The position numbers and the translations under genes are program-made. Below the pieces are notes generated by a model. That model saw only the letters and a program-made list of their open reading frames with translations. It did not search any database and was not told where the DNA came from. From an uncultured Lachnospiraceae bacterium (GTDB lineage Bacteria > Bacillota > Clostridia > Lachnospirales > Lachnospiraceae), in contig CAJTRL010000097.1 in the NCBI GenBank assembly GCA_910578715.1, positions 1 to 8,755 of the forward strand: 8,755 bases of DNA, given 5' to 3'. Of this stretch, positions 1 to 5,202 are shown in pieces (position 1 is the stretch's first letter; the number at the start of each line of letters is the position of its first letter).

Positions 1-645
1 GGAACTGCCTTTGATTTTTATAGGTATTTGTTAGTATAATAATTTCACCGAGGCAGACCCCATAAAAGATTGTGCGCTGTCCTTGCGAAGGCGGATGAGA
101 TTTTCTTGATATTCCGTCCAAAGTACAGAAATTGCGGGACATGGATGTCCCGCAAAGCCCGCCACTGAGCCCGGATGGCTCATAAAGGGCGGTTTCGTCC
201 GTTGCCATAACCTTGCCGGAATATTTAGAAAATCCATCTGCCGTCGTTAGGAGAGCGTACAAACTTTTGAGGAGTCTGCCGGATGAGTGGGAGGAAGCAC
301 CAATATAAAAAACGGAAACAGGAAACTGAATTATATTATAAAAAGCGCGTTATCATGCTTTTTGAAAACGAAAGATTTGATGCAGTTAGAATACTTTGCT
401 GTTATTCAATATATGCGCATATCTTTTTTGGGAATGGGAGCAGAATGCAAATATATAGCAATGGATTTTTCATTATGCTAAAATAAAAACCATAAAAGGT
501 GTGCATGGAAATATTACCCCAAAGTACGGCAACGTAACAGCAGACTGACTGCAAACGGAAGAATGCTTTCCAAAGACCCCGTAAAGAGAGGCCTGAACCA
601 GTACCGCTACTGGCAAGAGAAAAGAAACCGGTACACAGTGTACAA
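1..645. other. Region without a convincing gene; inverted repeats and decayed sequence
   Basis: I see no gene here that I would defend. The longest open frames (68 codons on the minus strand at 31-237 and 67 codons on the plus strand at 283-486) match no family I recognise. The first owes part of its length to inverted repeats. The second follows a GAGGAG about ten bases upstream but encodes an atypical Lys/Tyr/Phe-rich peptide. A third stretch, plus-strand 482-649 without a clear start, reads as a basic peptide ending in RYTVYK; its TGA stop overlaps the ATG of the transposase remnant at 646. The palindrome GTACACaGTGTAC lies at 631-643. The region resembles decayed intergenic or mobile-element DNA. 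Confidence 0.6.
132..192. repeat. Cluster of nested inverted repeats
   Basis: Three inverted repeats sit side by side. TTGCGGGACA (132-141) and TGTCCCGCAA (146-155) form a perfect 10-bp stem around the loop TGGA. CCGCC (159-163) and GGCGG (188-192) enclose TGAGCC (166-171) and GGCTCA (177-182), a 6-bp stem with a 5-base loop. No T-run follows on the plus strand and no U-rich tail is evident on the minus strand, so this is not a standard intrinsic terminator. A folded end of a repeated or mobile element, or a structured RNA, are possible readings. Confidence 0.6.
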
Positions 646-801
646 ATGACAGAAGAAAAATGAAACATCATCCATCGGCTCATGGAAGAGTATAACATCC
701 AGACGGCAGAGGATATTCAGGATGCCCTGAAGGAGCCGCTGGACGGAACCTCAGGTAATAGACTGGATTGTCGTCAGGTAAGCCCAGTTCGTAGAAACTG
801 A
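646..801 (+). pseudogene. IS256/Mutator-family transposase, N-terminal remnant
   Basis: From ATG at 646 the frame reads MTEEK, a TGA stop (661-663), then NIIHRLMEEYNIQTAEDIQ and DALKEPLDGT, and ends at TGA 799-801. This closely matches the conserved N-terminus of IS256-type DDE transposases, in which a 'LLEEYDIQTAEDIQDALKDLLGGT' type segment precedes the catalytic region. The resemblance ends soon after the GGT-like motif, and the DDE catalytic domain of roughly 350 residues is absent. The premature stop plus the missing catalytic part make it non-functional. No ribosome binding site and no complete terminal inverted repeats were identified. It marks past insertion upstream of metQ. The identification rests on recognising about 30 residues. 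Confidence 0.65.
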
Positions 802-837
802 AGTTAATTTTTTGTTACTCAAGTTCGAAAAAATCGT

Positions 838-843
838 TATAAT
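838..843 (+). promoter_or_regulatory. Possible -10 box (TATAAT) pointing into the hairpin region
   Basis: A perfect TATAAT lies at 838-843. The best -35 candidate, TTGTTA upstream, is about 20 bases away, which is too far for a good sigma-A promoter. A transcript from here would run through the inverted repeats at 878-930 and then antisense into the end of the lipoprotein gene. Since A/T-rich DNA gives chance TATAAT matches, this is weak evidence for a small or antisense RNA. Confidence 0.2.
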
Positions 844-877
844 AATCTTATTTAAGCATAGTTCCATGGATAAATTT

Positions 878-930
878 CAGGGGAAGGTATGAACCACACC
901 TTCCCCTGTGCGGGGCTATCTATTCCCCGA
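878..930. repeat. Two GC-rich inverted repeats downstream of the lipoprotein gene
   Basis: CAGGGGAAGGT (878-888) and ACCTTCCCCTG (898-908) form a perfect 11-bp stem with a 9-base loop. Immediately after, CGGGG/CCCCG and GGGGCT/AGCCCC offer two alternative stems around the loop ctatctatt. The pair lies 60-110 bases beyond the stop codon of the minus-strand lipoprotein gene, where a transcription terminator would be expected. In the minus-strand direction the 11-bp stem is followed only by GAAATTTATCC, not a real U-run, so it would be a poor intrinsic terminator. It may protect the 3' end of the mRNA or act as a factor-assisted terminator. Confidence 0.45.
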
Positions 931-989
931 CAGCCCCTTATACCCCTATAATAAGCTGACCCGCCCGGCTCGGCAACGTTTGCGGCTCT

Positions 990-1922
990 TTATTTTGCCG
1001 GAATAACCGCGCCGTTATAATGCTCGGTGATAAAGTTCTTTATATCGTCAGACTGCAGTATTTTTACCAGTGTTTTAATATATTCATTATCCTTGTTGGC
1101 TTCCGTTACCGTGATGATATTGGCATATTCGGAATCCTCGCCCTCTCTCATCAAATAGAAGCTCGTGTCGATACCAGCTTCCAACGCTCTGTTTGCATTT
1201 ACAAAATAAGCGTCAAAATCGGCGGCCGAAGGAATAATGTTCGCCTGGTCCATCTCAACGATTTCGATGGGAATCAGATATTCCTCAATTTCATTCACGG
1301 AAGCGTTTGCAGCGGTTATATCCGGATTTAACTTAAGATATCCTTCTGCCTCAAGCACCTTCAGGGCTCTGTACGCATTGGAGGCATCGTTGGGAATCGC
1401 AATTACCGCGTTTTCCGGGAGGTCGTCTTTCGTTGCATATTTGTACGAAAAACATGTATAAGGCTCAACATGAATCCCGCCCATGCTGTACAGAGTCGCA
1501 CCCATTTCCTCTTCAATACTTTTCATGGCAGGCACATGCATAAAGTAGGCAAAGTCAATCTCTCCGTCAATCAGCATATCATTCCATGTTGCATCCCATG
1601 TGGTGGACACAAAATTGAGCTCGATTCCTTCTGCCGCCAGTGCGTCTCTGGCCGCGCCTAAAATCTCGCTGTGAGGGGTCAGGTCGCATACGCATTTCAA
1701 AACAACCTTTTCTCCGGAAGGCTTATTTGCCTCTGCTCCGGCTTCCGCTTCCTGTGCGTCGGCCGCGGTCGTATCATCCGTCGTACTCGCCGCATCGTCT
1801 GCCACGCCTTCCGTGTCTGCCGCCTCCTGTGTACTGCCGCCGTTAGCGCTGTTGCCGCAGCCTGACAAAAGGGTGGACACCGTCAATGCGGCCGCCATGA
1901 TAAAAGCCAGTTTCTTTTTCAT
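990..1922 (-). CDS. metQ: NlpA/MetQ-type ABC transporter substrate-binding lipoprotein
   Basis: This is a membrane-anchored substrate-binding lipoprotein of the NlpA (Lipoprotein_9) family, whose members deliver methionine to the MetNI ABC importer. The 310 residues begin with a lipoprotein signal: KKK, a hydrophobic stretch, and the lipobox LLSGC with Cys22 as the lipidated residue. Residues 23-70 are a low-complexity Ala/Asp/Glu/Thr linker, which makes the protein longer than the usual 270-280. The binding domain shows family marks: TPHSEIL (82-88), DFAYFMHVPA (123-132, equivalent to the usual 'NYFQH'), HVEPY (151-155), AIPNDASNAYRAL (175-187), QANIIP (226-231), YANIITV (266-272) and the terminal NGAVIPAK. 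GAGGAGG lies seven bases before the ATG. No metN or metI lies next to it in this window, so the methionine assignment is by family; a related amino acid is possible. Confidence 0.85.
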   Translation of the reverse strand: MKKKLAFIMAAALTVSTLLSGCGNSANGGSTQEAADTEGVADDAASTTDDTTAADAQEAEAGAEANKPSGEKVVLKCVCDLTPHSEILGAARDALAAEGIELNFVSTTWDATWNDMLIDGEIDFAYFMHVPAMKSIEEEMGATLYSMGGIHVEPYTCFSYKYATKDDLPENAVIAIPNDASNAYRALKVLEAEGYLKLNPDITAANASVNEIEEYLIPIEIVEMDQANIIPSAADFDAYFVNANRALEAGIDTSFYLMREGEDSEYANIITVTEANKDNEYIKTLVKILQSDDIKNFITEHYNGAVIPAK

Positions 1923-1978
1923 AATTTTTCCTCCTCTGAAATAGTAATTTTTTGAATGGTTTCCTTGAATCCGTTAAA

Positions 1979-1987
1979 ATTCTAGCA
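1979..1987 (-). promoter_or_regulatory. Candidate extended -10 promoter of the lipoprotein gene
   Basis: On the minus strand TGC-TAGAAT forms an extended -10 element about 57 bases upstream of the start codon. A recognisable -35 at 17-bp distance is lacking, which is tolerable for extended -10 promoters. I looked for an S-box (SAM) riboswitch between here and the gene, since Firmicute met transporters often have one, and saw neither the space nor the paired elements for it. Confidence 0.35.
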
Positions 1988-2044
1988 CAGTCGGTTCAAA
2001 AGTGGTATTCTTCCGAAAGAAAATTTTCACCCTGAACCCTTGAA

Positions 2045-2058
2045 AAAATGTACATTTT
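2045..2058. repeat. 14-bp perfect palindrome AAAATGTACATTTT
   Basis: The loop-less palindrome lies between the methyltransferase stop codon and the candidate lipoprotein promoter, about 60 bp upstream of that -10 box. A symmetrical site without a loop is typical of dimeric repressor or activator binding, and its place upstream of metQ would suit an operator. A/T-rich palindromes also arise by chance, so this is only a candidate. Confidence 0.3.
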
Positions 2059-2101
2059 ATCCAATTATCCAACTTAAAGCGCCCCGGCCTCCTTTATAAA
2101 A

Positions 2102-2974
2102 TTACCTCCACCACCGCCCGGAAGCCCCGCACGGCAGTATCAGGCCGTTTGAACTGACAGGCAGACCGATTTCTTCCGCCTGTACGGTTCCGCCGAACTG
2201 TGGTACAATGACCGTGTGAAGCATATAGGACAAAACGGCGGGCTGAAGTCCGGTCGTATAAGAATTAATTAAGAAGAAAAGGGCGTCTTTTGACAGAATC
2301 CTGGAGGTCAGTTCCAGAAATGGAAAAATGCTTTCTTCTATTTTCCAGATTTCGCCTTTCGGGCCCCGTCCGTAGGAAGGCGGGTCCATAATGATTGCAT
2401 CGTAAGTGTTACCGCGGCGAATTTCCCGTTCCACGAATTTGACGCAGTCATCCACAAGCCAGCGTATCGGTGCATTGCCAAGCCCGGAAGACGCGGCGTT
2501 TTCTTTAGCCCAGGAAACCATCCCTTTGGAAGCGTCCACATGTGTGACGGAAGCTCCCGCTTTGGCGGCGGCGATAGTGGCGCCTCCGGTATAAGCGAAA
2601 AGATTCAGAACTTTTACGGGCCGCCCGGTGTCTGTGACGGTCTTCTTTATTATAGAAGAAAACCAATCCCAGTTGACAGCCTGTTCCGGAAACAGTCCGG
2701 TATGTTTGAAACTGAAAGGCTTTAGGTGGAAGGTCAGTTCGCCATAATGAACGCTCCATTCATCGGGCAGCCGGAAAAATTCCCATTCCCCGCCGCCTTT
2801 GGCGCTTCTGTGATAGTGGCCGTTCATTTTTCGCCAGCCGGGGTGGTCTTTTGGCGTATTCCAGATAACCTGGGGGTCCGGCCTGACTAACAGATAGCTG
2901 CCCCAGCGTTCCAGTTTTTCTCCGTCGGAAGTATCGATTACTTCATAGTCTTTCCAGTTTTTGGCTGTCCACAT
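2102..2974 (-). CDS. Class I SAM-dependent methyltransferase, RlmI/RlmK-like (COG1092) group
   Basis: Predicted cytoplasmic SAM-dependent methyltransferase of 290 residues. Its closest named relatives modify 23S rRNA (RlmI, and the RlmK half of RlmKL). The N-terminal part (WKDYEVIDTSDGEKLERWG, then PDPQVIW) is typical of the short Firmicute and alpha-proteobacterial members. The Rossmann fold follows: motif I NLFAYTGGAT (124-133), acidic end of strand 2 in HVDAS (Asp147), and motif IV DPPSYGRG (197-204). Where RlmI has an SCSG with the catalytic cysteine used for cytosine-C5 methylation, this protein reads NSYTTG (237-242), so an m5C mechanism seems unlikely. The start has only a weak AAAGG 13 bases upstream, but the preserved N-terminal family sequence supports it. 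It is transcribed divergently from the S10 operon. No terminator is visible after it. Substrate unknown. Confidence 0.8.
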   Translation of the reverse strand: MWTAKNWKDYEVIDTSDGEKLERWGSYLLVRPDPQVIWNTPKDHPGWRKMNGHYHRSAKGGGEWEFFRLPDEWSVHYGELTFHLKPFSFKHTGLFPEQAVNWDWFSSIIKKTVTDTGRPVKVLNLFAYTGGATIAAAKAGASVTHVDASKGMVSWAKENAASSGLGNAPIRWLVDDCVKFVEREIRRGNTYDAIIMDPPSYGRGPKGEIWKIEESIFPFLELTSRILSKDALFFLINSYTTGLQPAVLSYMLHTVIVPQFGGTVQAEEIGLPVSSNGLILPCGASGRWWR

Positions 2975-3073
2975 AGCTTTAACCGTGCCTTTCTTTGTCC
3001 GTTTTTTGTTTTGTAGCAGACATAATAGTTGATTTACATGTTTATTTATAGAAAATTGTGGTATTCTTTATAG

Positions 3074-3102
3074 ATAATAGGAAAAACCATGAAAAAAAGC
3101 AA
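3074..3102 (-). promoter_or_regulatory. Candidate sigma-A promoter of the methyltransferase gene
   Basis: On the minus strand, TTGCTT (complement of 3097-3102) and TATTAT (complement of 3074-3079) are 17 bp apart and point toward the methyltransferase, whose start lies about 95 bases downstream. The -35 box sits inside the inverted repeat GAAAAAAA (3091-3098) / TTTTTTTC (3104-3111). It is only 19 bp from the -35 of the divergent S10 promoter. Confidence 0.5.
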
Positions 3103-3125
3103 GTTTTTTTCAAAAAAATGCTTGC
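3091..3125. repeat. Overlapping A/T-tract inverted repeats between divergent promoters
   Basis: GAAAAAAA (3091-3098) and TTTTTTTC (3104-3111) flank GCAAG. Alternatively GCAAGTTTTTTT (3099-3110) pairs with AAAAAAA-(TG)-CTTGC (3112-3125), whose right arm covers most of the S10 -35 box. The phased A and T tracts immediately upstream of -35 resemble an UP element contacted by the RNA polymerase alpha subunit, common at strong stable-RNA and ribosomal protein promoters. They could also be a binding site for a regulator. Confidence 0.45.
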
Positions 3126-3150
3126 ATCTTCCAAAACCATCGTGTATACT
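3122..3150 (+). promoter_or_regulatory. S10 operon promoter (sigma-A)
   Basis: TTGCAT (3122-3127) and TATACT (3145-3150) are separated by exactly 17 bp, close to the sigma-A consensus, with A/T tracts directly upstream. Transcription should start near 3156-3158, giving a leader of about 285 nt before rpsJ. No second promoter of this quality is seen further down the operon, so it probably drives the whole visible cluster. Confidence 0.85.
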
Positions 3151-3156
3151 ATCAAG

Positions 3157-3440
3157 TGCTGTGGCATGATAGCTGTGAAGCGTGAGGTTGCTGCCCACGT
3201 GGCAGGTTTTCCGTGGAGCGAATGTCAAGTTAGGAAACTGACGACAAGTCACTGTACAAGCAAGAAGGTCTGACAAGGTCAGAAACGACGTGGTAAGACG
3301 AATGTTTATAGCATTCGTGGCGGGTTCCTTATGGAACGTCGCGGTGTACAATCTTTAAGATTGGACACACACGGGAGAGTGTACAGTCACCGCTTGTCGT
3401 ACTTAGAACTAAAAAGTGCGAAAAGGAGGCGACTTTTTTT
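3157..3440 (+). ncRNA. Long structured 5' leader of the S10 operon
   Basis: No open frame here looks like a gene, but the RNA is densely paired. A long-range helix joins ACGACAAG (3241-3248) to CTTGTCGT (3393-3400). Just inside, ACTGTACA (3251-3258) joins TGTACAGT (3380-3387). Enclosed hairpins are TCTGAC/GTCAGA (3269-3283), ACGAATG/CATTCGT (3298-3318), GTTCC/GGAAC (3324-3337) and CAATC/GATTG around 3349-3363. CGGTG (3342-3346) can pair with CACCG (3388-3392) in the internal loop as a pseudoknot, or in an alternative fold. Upstream are CTGCC/GGCAG (3191-3205) and GTC-AGTT/AACT-GAC (3224-3242). S10 operons of gamma-proteobacteria are controlled by L4 binding the leader; an analogous autoregulatory role, perhaps also by L4, is inferred here. 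I could not match it by eye to a named RNA family. Confidence 0.7.
3411..3438 (+). promoter_or_regulatory. Hairpin displaying the rpsJ Shine-Dalgarno in its loop
   Basis: AAAAAGT-(g)-CG (3411-3420) pairs with CG-ACTTTTT (3430-3438), nine base pairs with one bulged G. The 9-base loop is AAAAGGAGG, holding the AAGGAGG ribosome binding site 11 bases before ATG 3441. The helix is weak (mostly A-U). It could either present the site or, with a bound protein, hide it. Its T-run resembles a terminator tail, but the low GC stem argues against efficient termination. Confidence 0.6.
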
Positions 3441-3758
3441 ATGGCAAGTCAAGTAATGAGAATTACATTAAAAGCGTATGACCATCAGCTGGTTGATGCG
3501 TCTGCCAGAAAAATCATCGAAACAGTTAAGAAAAACGGCTCACAGGTAAGCGGACCGGTGCCTCTTCCTACGAAAAAGGAAGTTGTTACGATTCTGAGAG
3601 CGGTTCACAAGTACAAAGATTCCAGAGAGCAGTTCGAGCAGAGAACACACAAGAGACTCATCGACATCATTGCTCCCACACCGAAGACCGTTGATGCGCT
3701 GCAGAGACTGGAAATGCCAGCCGGCGTATACATCGATATTAAAATGAAAAACAAATAA
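3441..3758 (+). CDS. rpsJ: 30S ribosomal protein S10
   Basis: S10 is a small-subunit head protein that in many bacteria, as NusE, also joins the Nus antitermination complex with NusB. The 105 residues match the usual 102-105 length. Family motifs are RITLKAYDHQLVDASARKI (7-25), GPVPLPTK (38-45) on the long ribosome-penetrating loop, SREQFEQRTHKRLIDI (61-76) and the C-terminal PAGVYIDIK (93-101). The ATG is 11 bases after AAGGAGG. It is the first gene of the operon, preceded by the long leader and followed by a 101-base structured spacer before rplC. The product is therefore the one most directly exposed to control acting on the leader hairpin. Confidence 0.98.
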   Translation: MASQVMRITLKAYDHQLVDASARKIIETVKKNGSQVSGPVPLPTKKEVVTILRAVHKYKDSREQFEQRTHKRLIDIIAPTPKTVDALQRLEMPAGVYIDIKMKNK

Positions 3759-3833
3759 GCCCCTACTAGGATGCCCACAAGTAATCCCTTCGGGATAATT
3801 TGAGTTAATTTCGTAGAAATTTACTCATGGGGC
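3759..3833 (+). promoter_or_regulatory. Predicted three-helix RNA structure in the rpsJ-rplC spacer
   Basis: GCCCC (3759-3763, directly after the rpsJ stop) can pair with GGGGC (3829-3833). Inside are ATCCC/GGGAT (3784-3796) with loop TTC and a longer hairpin GAGTTAATTTC/GAAATTTACTC (3802-3826): ten pairs, one T-T mismatch, loop GTA. The closing helix ends 14 bases before the rplC Shine-Dalgarno. No U-run follows any stem, so termination is unlikely. A role in processing or in setting rplC translation is inferred. Confidence 0.5.
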
Positions 3834-3859
3834 CGCTGTAGAATTATGGAGGTAAAGGA

Positions 3860-4546
3860 ATGAAAAAAGCTATTTTAGCAACAAAAGTCGGAATGACACA
3901 GATTTTTAATGAAGACGGCAGCTTAACACCCGTTACCGTGCTTCAGGCAGGTCCCTGTGCGGTAACACAGATTAAAACGGTTGAGAACGACGGTTACAGC
4001 GCGGTACAGGTTGGATTTGTTGACAAGAAAGAAAAAATCGTCAACAAAGACAAGGGCGGCAAAAAGGAAATAATTCACAGACATGGTGTAAACAAAGCGG
4101 AAAAAGGCCATTTTGACAAAGCGGGCGTTTCCTGCAAGAGATTTGTAAGGGAATTAAAGCTGGATAATGCAGAAGAGTATACGCTCGGCAGCGAAATCAA
4201 GGCGGATATCTTTGAAGCCGGCGACAGAGTTGATGCAACTGCTATTTCCAAAGGTAAAGGCTTCCAGGGTGCGATTAAGAGACATGGTCAGCACAGAGGC
4301 CCTATGACTCACGGTTCTAAATTCCATCGCCATCAGGGTTCCAACGGAGCATGTTCTTCTCCGAGTAAAGTATTTAAGGGAAAAGGCATGCCGGGACATA
4401 TGGGCTGCGTAAAAGTAACGGTTCAGAACCTTACAGTAGTAAGAGTTGACGCCGACAAGAATCTGATTCTTGTAAAAGGCGCTGTTCCAGGACCGAGGAA
4501 GGCTTTGGTAACTATCAAAGAAACTTCGAAGGTCAATGCTAAATAG
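3860..4546 (+). CDS. rplC: 50S ribosomal protein L3
   Basis: L3 is an early-assembly large-subunit protein that binds 23S rRNA and sends a loop toward the peptidyl-transferase centre. Signature pieces are the start KKAILATKVGMTQIF (2-16), KGKGFQGAIKRHG (131-143), GPMTHGSKFHRHQGS (147-161) and VFKGKGMPGHMG (171-182), then VTVQNLTVVRVD and LILVKGAVPG. At 228 residues it is longer than the usual 205-215; the extra length is mostly a Lys/Gly-rich stretch around 57-85. The E. coli glutamine that PrmB methylates (in 'SIGQNQTPG') has no counterpart: the segment reads SNGACSSPS (161-169). GGAGG sits seven bases before the ATG. rplD begins 35 bases downstream. Confidence 0.97.
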   Translation: MKKAILATKVGMTQIFNEDGSLTPVTVLQAGPCAVTQIKTVENDGYSAVQVGFVDKKEKIVNKDKGGKKEIIHRHGVNKAEKGHFDKAGVSCKRFVRELKLDNAEEYTLGSEIKADIFEAGDRVDATAISKGKGFQGAIKRHGQHRGPMTHGSKFHRHQGSNGACSSPSKVFKGKGMPGHMGCVKVTVQNLTVVRVDADKNLILVKGAVPGPRKALVTIKETSKVNAK

Positions 4547-4581
4547 TGGCTTGAGTCACAGATGAAAGGAGGACCATTCAG

Positions 4582-5202
4582 ATGGCAAACGTATCTGTTT
4601 ATAATATGGAAGGAAAAGAAGTCGGCAAGATTGACTTAAACGATGCGGTATTTGGCGTTAAAGTCAATGAACATCTTGTACACATGGCAGTTGTTCAGCA
4701 GCTTGCGAATAAACGTCAGGGAACACAGAAAGCGAAGACACGTTCTGAAGTTTCCGGCGGCGGAAGAAAACCCTGGAGACAGAAAGGAACAGGTCATGCA
4801 AGACAAGGTTCCATCAGAGCTCCCCAGTGGAAAGGCGGCGGCGTTGTTTTTGCTCCCGTTCCGAGAGATTATTCTTTCAAATTAAATAAGAAAGAAAAAA
4901 GAGCGGCTTTAAAGTCCGCACTGACCAGCAGAGTACAGGAAAACAAACTGATTGTCGTTGAAGAACTGAAATTCGACGAGATTAAGACGAAGAATTTCAA
5001 GAAAGTTATGGATAATCTGAATGTGAATAAGGCGCTGGTTGTTTTGGGCGAGAAAGATGATAATACAGTTCTTTCCGCGAGAAACATTCCGACAATTCAG
5101 ACAGCATATGCCGAGAACATCAATGTATATGACATTATGAAGGGCGGCACGCTTGTTCTGACCAAAGACGCCGTAACGAAAATTGAGGAGGTGTATGCGT
5201 AA
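4582..5202 (+). CDS. rplD: 50S ribosomal protein L4
   Basis: L4 lines the upper polypeptide exit tunnel with an extended loop and is the known autoregulator of S10 operons in gamma-proteobacteria. The 206 residues match the family. The tunnel loop is clear: RQGTQKAKTRSEVSGGGRKP (45-64) running into WRQKGTGHARQGSIRAPQW (65-83), the segment where macrolide-resistance changes cluster in other bacteria; no such change is evident here. The globular part includes LKSALTSRVQENKLIVVEEL, and the C-terminus GGTLVLTKDAV. AAAGGAGG lies nine bases before the ATG. Its TAA stop shares one base with the rplW start (TAATG), suggesting translational coupling. It is the leading candidate to bind the operon leader, by analogy only. 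Confidence 0.97.
   Translation: MANVSVYNMEGKEVGKIDLNDAVFGVKVNEHLVHMAVVQQLANKRQGTQKAKTRSEVSGGGRKPWRQKGTGHARQGSIRAPQWKGGGVVFAPVPRDYSFKLNKKEKRAALKSALTSRVQENKLIVVEELKFDEIKTKNFKKVMDNLNVNKALVVLGEKDDNTVLSARNIPTIQTAYAENINVYDIMKGGTLVLTKDAVTKIEEVYA

Noticed and set aside
31..237. 68-codon minus-strand frame
   Set aside because: No recognisable domain; part of it is the inverted-repeat cluster and no convincing ribosome binding site precedes it. Kept only as part of the gene-free region.
402..698. 98-codon minus-strand frame with hydrophobic stretches
   Set aside because: It runs antisense to the transposase remnant and has no family match; the hydrophobicity comes from reading A-rich DNA on its T-rich complement.
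1923..2101. S-box (SAM) riboswitch upstream of metQ
   Set aside because: The four-helix arrangement, the expected conserved purine-rich junction and a terminator hairpin are not visible in this 179-base interval.
3058..3273. 71-codon plus-strand frame across the S10 promoter and leader
   Set aside because: It would start upstream of the promoter that transcribes it, and it overlaps helices of the structured leader.
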